Below are positions 7,426-20,610 of a DNA stretch of 64,000 nucleotides, piece after piece. Origin of the DNA: an uncultured Bacteroidia bacterium (GTDB lineage Bacteria; Bacteroidota; Bacteroidia; Bacteroidales; UBA932). The DNA lies in NCBI GenBank assembly GCA_902801885.1, contig CADCJX010000001.1:67961-131960 (forward strand), given 5' to 3'. The position numbers and the translations under genes were made by a program. A model generated the notes under the pieces. The model was not told the origin of the DNA, did not search any database, and saw only the letters and a program-made list of their open reading frames with translations. How positions within the stretch are numbered: position 1 is the first letter of the stretch; each line of letters opens with the position of its first letter.

Positions 7426-8296
7426 TTCCAAGGACCTCTTTGGAACAGACAATGGCTGCTTCGTCATCCGGGAGGCAGTCGAGAACATAGCACGGTACTG
7501 TCTGGACGACCGAAGAGAGGGTCGAATAGAGTCCGTCACCGATCCTCTTTATGGCCCTGAGACCTGAGGAAGATGAAGAGACCGAGGCGAATGCCTCAGG
7601 GATGGACATCCTGTGGATCGCATCGTAGGGGGCACGGTTGATCCTGACAAAAGCGCCGGCGGGATAGTCCTCATTTCGGTAACATGGAGTCTTGCCGCTC
7701 CAGGGGCTGCCGTAGACCCTGGCCTGCCCGTCCACGACCCTGACAATAGGATTGTCGTCGTTCAGCAGATGTGTTCCGGGAATATTCTTCAGCCAGAGAC
7801 GGCTGTGGGTGCTCTTGCCGGTACCGCTCTTGCCAAGGAAAAGGAAGCCTTTCCCGTCCTTGACCGTCACGGATGCGTGCATCTCGAGGGTGTCCAGACT
7901 CGCAGTGCGGAATGCATACATGAGCATCAGGGCATTATTGACGCAGAAACGTTTGTCCTTCTCTACCATAAGGCAGCCTGAAGTGAAATCTGTGTCAACC
8001 CTCAACCATCCGCACACAGGGACATTGCCGAAAGGAGCCATCTCGAAGAGATAACCGTCTTCCATGGTGTAGATGTCGATCCTTTGCTCGCCATCCTCAG
8101 GATTGGATATGTAGAGTTCCTTCTTCCCCTCTGTCTGCACGCTTTGCACAAGTTCGAGAGAAAACACAGGATCGGAACCTGTCCCGCATACGAAAGGCTC
8201 GTAATTGCCTAGGGCGTTCCAAAGCACTTCCTCTGCATCCATCTTCAGCGTGAACACGTGTCCCGCCACCTTGTATGACTTTTCCTTAGTCTGCAT
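7418..8296 (-). CDS. HPr-kinase-like protein (peptide kinase candidate)
   Basis: Counted from ATG 8296 (MQTKEKSYKVAG) this is a 292-residue protein with a P-loop GKSGTGKST at 155-163, preceded by FLFL, and an acidic LNDDNP at 178-183. These match the HPr kinase/phosphorylase-like fold. It lacks the N-terminal regulatory domain of true HprK. Related stand-alone kinases in lasso-peptide clusters (PadeK type) phosphorylate the precursor's C-terminal Ser. A longer start (TTG 8317) is rejected because it overlaps a promoter -7 element. It is the first gene of the operon HprK-like, S26 peptidase, PqqD-like, ABC. The substrate is unknown. Confidence 0.75.
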   Translation of the reverse strand: MQTKEKSYKVAGHVFTLKMDAEEVLWNALGNYEPFVCGTGSDPVFSLELVQSVQTEGKKELYISNPEDGEQRIDIYTMEDGYLFEMAPFGNVPVCGWLRVDTDFTSGCLMVEKDKRFCVNNALMLMYAFRTASLDTLEMHASVTVKDGKGFLFLGKSGTGKSTHSRLWLKNIPGTHLLNDDNPIVRVVDGQARVYGSPWSGKTPCYRNEDYPAGAFVRINRAPYDAIHRMSIPEAFASVSSSSSGLRAIKRIGDGLYSTLSSVVQTVPCYVLDCLPDDEAAIVCSKEVLGNA

Positions 8297-8314
8297 ATCT
8301 ATATTAATATTCTG

Positions 8315-8322
8315 CAAATATA
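8315..8322 (-). promoter_or_regulatory. -7 promoter element of the peptide-export operon
   Basis: TATATTTG on the minus strand, 18 bp before the ATG at 8296, matches TAnnTTTG exactly. It sits in a 64-bp divergent gap shared with the TPR regulator gene, so the two may be co-regulated. Confidence 0.6.
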
Positions 8323-8360
8323 TAAAAAAGTTGTACCTTTACCTTGACTGATAACCGCCC

Positions 8361-9890
8361 ATGAAAAAATACATTTCCATATTCATAGTCTTTTTTCTGT
8401 CTCTTCTTCCGATGATTGCGAAGGAAGATGGATGGACTGTCCGCGAACACCTGGACAAGGCAGGAGACAACCTCGCAAAGGACCCGGCCAAGGCCATCTA
8501 CCATGCCGGCCAGGCCCTGACCGAGGCCACTTCGGCCAAGGAGCCCGCCTTAATCGCTGAAGCCCAGTACCTTATCGCCAACGCCTACATCAACATGGGC
8601 GATTACGTAACCAGCTATGAATATCTCCTTGAGGCTGAAAGGAACTGTCCTCCGCAGGACAGGTCATTGAAGGCGGACATCTATCTCAGCATAAGCTATT
8701 CCTACCAGAAAATCAAGGACTTCGACCATGCCTTCAGGTACCTGGAGATGGCCCAGTCAATCTACGAGCAGATGAAGGACACTGCTTCGATCGCGAGGTG
8801 CAACAACAATAAGGGCCTGATCTACATCGCCATACCGGACAACAACATGGCTGGAAAGTTTTTCAATGAATCCCTTAGGTTGAACCGGGCCATAGGCAAC
8901 AAGACAGGGATAGCCCAGAACCTCAACAACATGTCTTTTATCGATGCAGATCCCGCCACCACCATCGAGCAGCTCAAGGAGGCGGTTGCGATCAACGAAT
9001 CCCTTGGCAGGACATGGGTCCTCGGAGAGAACTACAACAATCTCGGCTACCAGTACAGGAGGTTCGGGGACTACAGCAGCGCGTTGGAGGCGCTTTCAAA
9101 GGCCAAGGTCTATGCCGACATGACCAATGCCCTGGAACTGACGATGGACAACCTCCGCTACAGGTCAGAAGTCTATGCCGCAATGGGAGACTATTCCCGA
9201 GCATACTCTGACCTAAAGTCCCTTCTTGACCAGATCGAGAGCCAGAACATGACCGGAGGGCTGAAAAACATCGAGGTGAACCTGATGGAGAAGAACATCA
9301 AGACCATCCGGAAGGAAAAGGAGCAGAGTGAAAGGGAATTCCATCTGAGAAGGAAGATAGCAGTCGCCATAATAGCAATCCTGGCGGCAATCTGCATCGT
9401 CGTCGCCGTGTCCTACAGGGTTTTCCGAAAGGCCAACCACAGGCAGAAAGAATTGATGCAAAAGGAACTGGACCTCAACAGGAAAGAACTGGAGAACTTT
9501 GCAATCTTCGTCCGCAGCCGAAATGAGATCCTCTCAGGCATCCAGGGGAAGATAAAGGAAGCTTACGGCATGGAATCCGACCAGGCTACCAGGCATCTCA
9601 AGAAACTCAATTCGTCAATTTCCCAGTTCAACAGGACAAACGACGAAGCCAACAAGATGATCGACGACATCAACTCCGGATTCATTTCTAAGCTTGCTTC
9701 CATCTACCCAGACCTTTCCAATTCGGAAAAGAGACTGGCCTCGCTCCTGAGGATCGGAATGTCCTCAAAAGAGATCTCACTCATGATGTCCATGGAGCCG
9801 AAGTCCGTCGACATGGCCAGGTACCGTCTCCGCAAGAAGCTCAACCTTCAGGCCAGCGACAATCTGAGCGAATTCCTGGGGAAAATCTGA
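8361..9890 (+). CDS. Membrane-bound TPR protein with C-terminal LuxR-like HTH
   Basis: 509 residues: an N-terminal signal/anchor (MKKYISIFIVFFLSLLPMIA), tetratricopeptide repeats to about residue 300, a membrane helix at ~331-352 (KIAVAIIAILAAICIVVAVS), a coiled coil, and a C-terminal helix-turn-helix (NSEKRLASLLRIGMSSKEIS, then SVDMARYRLRKKL). This is the common Bacteroidetes plan in which periplasmic TPRs sense a signal and a cytosolic LuxR-like domain acts on DNA or a partner. It lies 200 bp upstream of the SusC gene in the same direction and is divergent from the peptide-export operon, so it may control either. No operon partner overlaps it. Confidence 0.85.
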   Translation: MKKYISIFIVFFLSLLPMIAKEDGWTVREHLDKAGDNLAKDPAKAIYHAGQALTEATSAKEPALIAEAQYLIANAYINMGDYVTSYEYLLEAERNCPPQDRSLKADIYLSISYSYQKIKDFDHAFRYLEMAQSIYEQMKDTASIARCNNNKGLIYIAIPDNNMAGKFFNESLRLNRAIGNKTGIAQNLNNMSFIDADPATTIEQLKEAVAINESLGRTWVLGENYNNLGYQYRRFGDYSSALEALSKAKVYADMTNALELTMDNLRYRSEVYAAMGDYSRAYSDLKSLLDQIESQNMTGGLKNIEVNLMEKNIKTIRKEKEQSEREFHLRRKIAVAIIAILAAICIVVAVSYRVFRKANHRQKELMQKELDLNRKELENFAIFVRSRNEILSGIQGKIKEAYGMESDQATRHLKKLNSSISQFNRTNDEANKMIDDINSGFISKLASIYPDLSNSEKRLASLLRIGMSSKEISLMMSMEPKSVDMARYRLRKKLNLQASDNLSEFLGKI

Positions 9891-9892
9891 TC

Positions 9893-9990
9893 CGTAGAGA
9901 TAATCCTTTTCTCAACTAGTTGATTTTCAATAGCTCTACATTACGCAATGTAGAGATTAAACGTCCATGTTACCCCCCTTTTGTAGAGAT
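9893..9990 (+). promoter_or_regulatory. Repeated GTAGAGAT sites and hairpin upstream of the SusC gene
   Basis: Three direct copies of GTAGAGAT lie at 9894-9901, 9950-9957 and 9983-9990. The middle copy is part of a perfect inverted repeat, CTCTACATT-ACGC-AATGTAGAG (9934-9955). This 200-bp gap between the regulator and susC-like genes is the natural place for operators of the utilisation locus. Confidence 0.5.
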
Positions 9991-10090
9991 GGGAGGGATA
10001 TCCTTTTCTTGACCGCCACTCTGGGCCCTGGTATTTTTGCCCTCGAAAGCCCGGAGGTCGGGCCACCACTTAATTATCAACTCACGATTC

Positions 10091-13000
10091 ATGAAAAGGA
10101 TTCTGTTAACCATCATCCTGGCATTGGGAGCCACCATCGCAGGGGCGCAGGAACTTATCAATGTCAAGGGACAAATCAAGGACGAGAGCGGTTCCGGAGC
10201 CGTAGGGGCCTACGTTCTCGTCAAGGGTACGGGTCAAGGTACCAGCACGGACCTTGACGGCAACTATTCCATCAATGTGACAAGGGGCGATGTCCTTGTC
10301 ATCTCCCTGATCGGCTACAAGACCATTGAAGTAAAGGCTGAAGGGCCGACTCTCAACCTGACTCTCGAGCCTGATGCCGAGATGCTCGAAGAAGTCGTGG
10401 CCATCGGCTATGGAAGCCAGAAAAGGCAGGATGTCTCCGGAGCAGTAGCATCTGTCAATTCCAAGAAACTGGAAAAGATCGCCACAGAAGATGCTTCAAC
10501 AGCACTTCAGGGCATGGCCCCGGGTCTTTCCGTCAATTTCGCTTCAGGAGCACCCGGATCTGAACCTGTGATGATGGTCCGCGGTGTGACCTCCTGGGGA
10601 TCAGACAACTCTCCTCTCGTGATCATCGACGGAGTCCCGGGGTCGATGTCCTATCTCAATCCTGAAGACATAAAGTCGGTCTCGGTCCTAAAGGATGCAG
10701 CCACACAGGCGATCTATGGAGCAAGGGCCGCAGCCGGGGTCATCCTGGTCGAGACCAAGAGGGGCGAGAAGGCTACCGAACCAAGGATCACGATGTCCGC
10801 CTACTACGGTATCGACGACCTCCCTAAGCGCATGGAGATGTGTAATGCAGCGGAGTTCGTACAGGTCAGGCAGTGGGCGCTTGAAAACGCCGGAGAACCT
10901 CAGGAGAGGTGGCCGGCTTACATCTCTGCATTCAAGTCCGATCCGAGCCGTTTTGCCGACACTGACTGGCAGAAGGAATACTACCAGGTGGGCCTGTCCC
11001 AGAAATACGACGTAGGCTATGTCGCAGGCAACAGCAACATGAATGTCGCTTTTTCGGGCTACTATTCAGAGATCAAAGGCATTGCTGTCGCCACAAGTTC
11101 CGACAAATACGGATTCCGCCTGAACTCGGATGTCAGAAGGGGCCGTTGGAAGATAGGTGAATCAGTCAATTTCGGGCATGAGGATATCATCCCTGTAGAA
11201 AGTTCCGGGTTCGACACCATGTACCAGGTAACCAACATCGAACCGCTGGTGTTCGTCTACGATGAGAACAACGATGGCGGATTCGGAGGAGCCGTGGCAG
11301 GGATGGGCATGTCTGATGCCGGCAACCCTGTTGCATTCAACAAATTGATTGACACCAAGAACCACTACGACGGGCTGTCCGCTTCCGGTTACATCTCATA
11401 TTCGCCAATCGACGGACTTGTCTTCAAGTTCCAGGGAAGCGACAACCTCAATTTTTCGCATTCAAAGGCGTTCACACCAACTTACCAGATCGGAGCCCTC
11501 AAACCAAACCCCGACGCTACGCTTAGTGAATCCCGCAGCATGAGCAACCGCTACCTTATGGAATTGACTTCGAATTTCGACAGATCCTTCGGGGGACTTC
11601 ACAATGTTTCTGCCCTTCTCGGAGTGTCGCAGGAGAATTACTCGTTCAACGACCTGAGCGCCTTCGCCAAGAAATTCGAGAACAACCTGATGACCTATCT
11701 CGAGCACGGTCAGAAAGATTTCGCGGTTGGCGGCGGCCACAGCCGCTACGGACTCCGTTCGGCGTTCGGCCGACTGGGCTACAATTACGGCAACAGGTAC
11801 ATCGCCATGTTCTCGGCACGTTATGACGGTTCCTCCAGGTTTGCAGAAGGCAACAAATGGGGCTTTTTCCCATCAGTATCACTGGCTTGGAACATTGCCA
11901 ACGAAAGGTTCTGGGAGCCATTGTCCAGCACAGTTTCGACTTTCAAGTTCCGTCTCAGCTATGGCGCACTTGGAAACCAGGGCATAGGGAACTATCAGTA
12001 CATACCAACTCTAAGCTCCGCTACGAACAGCCTGAACTATCCATTCGCCGGTCTCAATGACATAAGCCTTGGCTATGCGATCACTTCCCTGCCCTCCCTC
12101 AATATCAAATGGGAGTCCACCTACACCTCCAACATCGGAATAGACCTCGGTTTCCTGGGAGGCAAACTCCAGATGTCGGCAGATGCCTATCTTAAGGACA
12201 CCAGGGACATGCTTTCGACAAAGGAGATCAGCAGCAGTACAGGTTTCTCGGCAATGATCGTAAACGACGGACAACTCAAGACAAGCGGTTTCGAGTACCA
12301 GGTCGAGTACCATGGCAATTCAGGAAGGGATTTCCAATATGACCTGGACCTGAACCTCTCGCACTACCGTAGCAAGCTGGTCTCGATGTCCAATCCGGAC
12401 TATCTCTATGAATATGGTCCTGCGAGGACCTACGTGGGAGCAGAGATCGGTGAGTTCTGGGTCTTCCAGACCGACGGGCTCTTCCGCAGCCAGGCCGAAG
12501 TGGACGAGTTCAACAAGACTCATGGCCACCCCGACGAGTCTGGGGCATGGATTCCCTTGCAGCCAAGCGCAAGGCCTGGAGACATAAGGTTCGTGGACCA
12601 GAACGGTGACGGTCAGTTGGACAATGACGACAAAGTCCTGGTCGGTACGGGCAATCCGAAGCTCATCCTCGGATTCAACGCTTATCTCCGCTACAAGGCT
12701 TTCGATCTCAGTGCCCAGTTCTATGGCAATATGGGTGCGAAGAGATACAACTACACAAAGTACCAGCTCCAGAGGATGGACCAGGTCTTCAACTATGGCA
12801 AGGACGCCTTGGATTCTTGGAGGCCGGACAATCCCGACACTGACATCCCCAGGGCTGTCATAGGCGACCCGAACGGTAACAACAGGATTTCAGACCGTTT
12901 CGTTGAAAATGGTGACTTCCTGAGGCTGAATAACTTGCAGATAGGCTTCAACCTTCCGGACAGGGCTTGTAAGAAACTCGGACTCGGAAGCCTCAGGATC

Positions 13001-13147
13001 TATGTCGGTGGCAGAAGGCTGTTTACCCTTACCAAATACACCGGCTACGACGTAACCACCGGAGCTTCCAATGGCACCATGGGTGTCGACTATGGTGGCT
13101 ACCCTCTCTACAGGACCTACATGGCAGGTATCAAATTCGGATTCTAA
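10091..13147 (+). CDS. SusC/RagA-family TonB-dependent outer-membrane transporter
   Basis: The start is set at ATG 10091 (MKRILLTIILALGATIAGAQ, a signal peptide); the frame is open further upstream but without coding character. The 1018-residue product has a carboxypeptidase-D-like N-terminal domain (INVKGQIKDESG... to ~105), a TonB plug (VAIGYGSQKRQDVSGAV, LVIIDGVPG, VLKDAATQAIYGARAAAGVI) and a long beta-barrel ending in an aromatic residue (KFGF). It imports glycan fragments together with the SusD-like lipoprotein encoded 16 bp downstream. It starts the utilisation operon that continues to the GH63-like gene. Confidence 0.95.
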   Translation: MKRILLTIILALGATIAGAQELINVKGQIKDESGSGAVGAYVLVKGTGQGTSTDLDGNYSINVTRGDVLVISLIGYKTIEVKAEGPTLNLTLEPDAEMLEEVVAIGYGSQKRQDVSGAVASVNSKKLEKIATEDASTALQGMAPGLSVNFASGAPGSEPVMMVRGVTSWGSDNSPLVIIDGVPGSMSYLNPEDIKSVSVLKDAATQAIYGARAAAGVILVETKRGEKATEPRITMSAYYGIDDLPKRMEMCNAAEFVQVRQWALENAGEPQERWPAYISAFKSDPSRFADTDWQKEYYQVGLSQKYDVGYVAGNSNMNVAFSGYYSEIKGIAVATSSDKYGFRLNSDVRRGRWKIGESVNFGHEDIIPVESSGFDTMYQVTNIEPLVFVYDENNDGGFGGAVAGMGMSDAGNPVAFNKLIDTKNHYDGLSASGYISYSPIDGLVFKFQGSDNLNFSHSKAFTPTYQIGALKPNPDATLSESRSMSNRYLMELTSNFDRSFGGLHNVSALLGVSQENYSFNDLSAFAKKFENNLMTYLEHGQKDFAVGGGHSRYGLRSAFGRLGYNYGNRYIAMFSARYDGSSRFAEGNKWGFFPSVSLAWNIANERFWEPLSSTVSTFKFRLSYGALGNQGIGNYQYIPTLSSATNSLNYPFAGLNDISLGYAITSLPSLNIKWESTYTSNIGIDLGFLGGKLQMSADAYLKDTRDMLSTKEISSSTGFSAMIVNDGQLKTSGFEYQVEYHGNSGRDFQYDLDLNLSHYRSKLVSMSNPDYLYEYGPARTYVGAEIGEFWVFQTDGLFRSQAEVDEFNKTHGHPDESGAWIPLQPSARPGDIRFVDQNGDGQLDNDDKVLVGTGNPKLILGFNAYLRYKAFDLSAQFYGNMGAKRYNYTKYQLQRMDQVFNYGKDALDSWRPDNPDTDIPRAVIGDPNGNNRISDRFVENGDFLRLNNLQIGFNLPDRACKKLGLGSLRIYVGGRRLFTLTKYTGYDVTTGASNGTMGVDYGGYPLYRTYMAGIKFGF

Positions 13148-13163
13148 CATAAAAAGGACAGAT

Positions 13164-14678
13164 ATGAAAAGAATATACAAGGCGGTCTTGCTGGCAGCAG
13201 CGTTCGCTGCCGCATCATGCAGCGGATTCCTCGATGAAAAGAGCAATCCGAATTACCTGACCCCGGACTCGTTCTGGCATTCCGAGGCAGACATAAACAA
13301 GGGTTTGACTGCGGCATACGCAGCCCTCCAGCCGGCCCGTTACTGGGCAGCCACAGTGGACAGGTTCATGGTCACGGACAACATCCGAAGCGACGAAGTC
13401 GTCTACAGACCAGATGTAGCAGAGTGGATCCAGATAGCCACCTTCACCAACGACTTGACCAACTATGTCACCGATGACGAGTGGAACAATCTCTACAGCG
13501 GCATCAACTACTGCAACCAGTGTGTTTCCAATATTCCCGGAATAGAAGGTCTTGACCAGGGACTCCTCGCCAGGTCGCTTGCAGAGGCCCGTTTTCTCAG
13601 GGCTTATTACTACTTCCGGCTGCTGAGGAATTTCGGAGAAAGGATTCCTCTATTTACCAAGCAGATAGAAGGATCCGAAGAAGAATACTTCCCTCCACAG
13701 AGTGCACCTGGAGTCATTAAGAGTTTCATCGAAAGCGAACTTTCTGAAATCCAGAATGACCTGCCGGAAGAATGGGATCAGGCCAACGCCGGCAGGGCTA
13801 CTAAATATGCCGCCCAGGGAATACTTGCCCAGTACTACATGTTCACAGGCCAGCTCCCGAAGGCAGAAACCGAGCTTTTGAAGATCATCTCATCAGGACG
13901 GTTCGGTTTGCTGGATAACTATGCCCATCTCTTCGACGGACTCCATAAGAATTCCAAGGAATCGATTTTCGAGATCCAGTTCTGCGGCAACCGCGAGGGA
14001 GGCAAAAGGGAGCACAACCAGCTCGCTGAACACCTGTCCCCGGGAGACCTGGACGGCGGTTATGAGGAGGCCTATCCCTCCCCGTGGATTTTCGAAACCC
14101 TGAAGAAAGACATTACCGAGGACGGCAGCTACAGCCAGAGGGTCTATGCAACGATCCTGTTCAACGATCCCGGGACAAGATATTTCCTGCTGCCGGAAGG
14201 AGCGGAATGGACTGACTACCTGCCAGCTGAGTCGATCTATTGGCACAAATTCAACACTTGGGATCCTTCCTTGAGTTCAGACTGGTACTACAGCGCATTC
14301 AACATTCCTGTCCTGCGCTATGCTGACATCCTGCTCATGTATGCTGAATGCCTCAACAACGATGGTAAGAGCGACGAGGCGATAGAGTACATCAATATGG
14401 TCAGGGCAAGGGCGCAAGTACCTCCGCTGCAGGTAGGCATGAGCAAGGAACAAGTCCTGAAACATCTCCAGGATATTGAACGCCCCTGTGAGCTGGCGTT
14501 CGAAGGAGTCCGATGGTATGACCTCATCAGATGGGGAATCGTGGGAGATGCCCTAAAAGAACACGGAAAGCTTCATGTCGAGAATTTCATCCCGTCGAAG
14601 CACACCCTATACCCTATTCCGCATAAGGAATTCCTTCTTAACCCGGATTGGGAACAGAACCCCAACTTTGCCAAATAG
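13164..14678 (+). CDS. SusD/RagB-family nutrient-binding lipoprotein
   Basis: The 504-residue protein starts at ATG 13164 with a lipoprotein signal (MKRIYKAVLLAAAFAAASCS). It shows the SusD pattern: FLDEKSNPNYLTPDSFW near the N-terminus, TPR-like helices (ARFLRAYYYFRLLRNFGERIPLF), and the C-terminal RYADILLMYAECLN and LAFEGVRWYDLIRWG blocks. It sits on the cell surface and caps the SusC-like barrel. It follows susC directly and precedes the LysO-like pair by 7 bp, so it is in one operon with them. Confidence 0.95.
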   Translation: MKRIYKAVLLAAAFAAASCSGFLDEKSNPNYLTPDSFWHSEADINKGLTAAYAALQPARYWAATVDRFMVTDNIRSDEVVYRPDVAEWIQIATFTNDLTNYVTDDEWNNLYSGINYCNQCVSNIPGIEGLDQGLLARSLAEARFLRAYYYFRLLRNFGERIPLFTKQIEGSEEEYFPPQSAPGVIKSFIESELSEIQNDLPEEWDQANAGRATKYAAQGILAQYYMFTGQLPKAETELLKIISSGRFGLLDNYAHLFDGLHKNSKESIFEIQFCGNREGGKREHNQLAEHLSPGDLDGGYEEAYPSPWIFETLKKDITEDGSYSQRVYATILFNDPGTRYFLLPEGAEWTDYLPAESIYWHKFNTWDPSLSSDWYYSAFNIPVLRYADILLMYAECLNNDGKSDEAIEYINMVRARAQVPPLQVGMSKEQVLKHLQDIERPCELAFEGVRWYDLIRWGIVGDALKEHGKLHVENFIPSKHTLYPIPHKEFLLNPDWEQNPNFAK

Positions 14679-14685
14679 AAAGAGA

Positions 14686-14958
14686 ATGTTGAAGATAGCC
14701 GTCGTACTGCTCTCGGGGATTACTTTCGGGGCCCTGCTTCGTAAGCATCCAGTAAATATCCTTCCCAAAATCATCATGGTGCTCGTGTGGGTCCTCTTGT
14801 TTTCAATAGGAGTTGAAGTGGGTTCTGACACAAGGATAATCGGGCACCTCCATGATCTTGGGCTGGAAGCTCTCGTCCTGACACTTGCAGGATTGGCCGG
14901 GAGCATGGGGACGGCCTTTGCTCTTTGGAAATACGCTAACCGCAGGACTGGCAGATGA
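14686..14958 (+). CDS. LysO-like exporter, N-terminal subunit
   Basis: A 90-residue membrane protein (MLKIAVVLLSGITFGALLRK...) with three predicted helices, matching the N-terminal part of the LysO (YbjE, DUF340) lysine exporter family. The C-terminal part is the next gene, which overlaps it by 4 bp (ATGA). The split into two coupled genes with clean start and stop codons looks natural rather than a frameshift. I take the ATG at 14686 because it directly precedes the first hydrophobic helix. Its place inside a glycan utilisation operon is unusual. Confidence 0.75.
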   Translation: MLKIAVVLLSGITFGALLRKHPVNILPKIIMVLVWVLLFSIGVEVGSDTRIIGHLHDLGLEALVLTLAGLAGSMGTAFALWKYANRRTGR

Positions 14959-15557
14959 AGAACAGCCTTGTTATCCTGCTGTTCTTCATAGCAGGAACAG
15001 CGGTCGGAATTTACGGTGTCATTCCGGAAGGGCTGATTGGAGGAGGTGTAAGCCACTGTGCCTTGTACGCACTGATGTTCTGCGTCGGTATCAGTCTCGG
15101 CAACGACACAACTGTGCTCAGGGATCTAAGATCGATGGACCCGAGGTTCCTTCTGCTGCCACTGATGACCATCATCGGGACATTGGCCGGCTGCGCCATC
15201 ATCTCGATCTGCCTTCCTTCCAGGTCCGTCTTTGACTGCCTTGCCGTAGGCTCCGGTTTCGGCTACTATTCCCTTTCCAGCATATTCATAAACGAGTACA
15301 AGGGAACCGAGCTTGGAACCGTAGCACTGCTGGCCAACATAATACGGGAGATCATTACCCTGCTGGCAGCTCCCTTGATGGCCAGATGGTTCGGCAAACT
15401 CGCACCTATCTCAGCCGGAGGAGCCACATCGATGGACACTACCCTGCCGATAATCGCCAGGAGTTGCGGAGATGACTTCGTGATCCTTTCAATCTTCCAC
15501 GGTTTCATGGTAGACTTCAGCGTCCCATTCCTGGTCACATTGTTTTGTAACTTATAG
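14955..15557 (+). CDS. LysO-like exporter, C-terminal subunit
   Basis: 200 residues, about six membrane helices, with family-typical segments GVSHCALYALMFCVGISLGND, GSGFGYYSLSSIF and ANIIREIITLL. In E. coli the single-chain LysO exports L-lysine; here the two halves would assemble. Translational coupling by ATGA to the upstream half supports a joint complex. The GH2 gene starts 7 bp further on. Whether the substrate is lysine in this setting is open. Confidence 0.82.
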   Translation: MKNSLVILLFFIAGTAVGIYGVIPEGLIGGGVSHCALYALMFCVGISLGNDTTVLRDLRSMDPRFLLLPLMTIIGTLAGCAIISICLPSRSVFDCLAVGSGFGYYSLSSIFINEYKGTELGTVALLANIIREIITLLAAPLMARWFGKLAPISAGGATSMDTTLPIIARSCGDDFVILSIFHGFMVDFSVPFLVTLFCNL

Positions 15558-20554
<4,997 letters not shown>

Positions 20555-20558
20555 AAAA

Positions 20559-20606
20559 GCTGCCGTTGTTGTAAATTTGTGTGTAATCAATCACAACGAC
20601 GGCAGC
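20559..20606 (+). promoter_or_regulatory. Inverted repeat enclosing the antiporter promoter
   Basis: Arms of 14 bp (20559-20572 and 20593-20606, 13 of 14 paired; GCTGCCGTTGTTGT on the left) flank a 20-bp loop. The loop contains an exact -7 element, TAAATTTG (20572-20579), about 30 bp before the antiporter ATG. It may be an operator around the promoter, or the end of the upstream operon's transcript. Confidence 0.5.
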
Positions 20607-20610
20607 ACCT

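Noticed and set aside
7426-7539. N-terminal extension of the S26-type peptidase
   Set aside because: The extension is inside the kinase-like gene and lacks coding character; the ATG at 7425 gives an 8-bp coupled overlap and a proper hydrophobic start.
14686-15557. A frameshifted lysO pseudogene
   Set aside because: Both halves have clean starts and stops with an ATGA overlap, and each makes a sensible set of helices, so a natural two-subunit form is more likely than a break.
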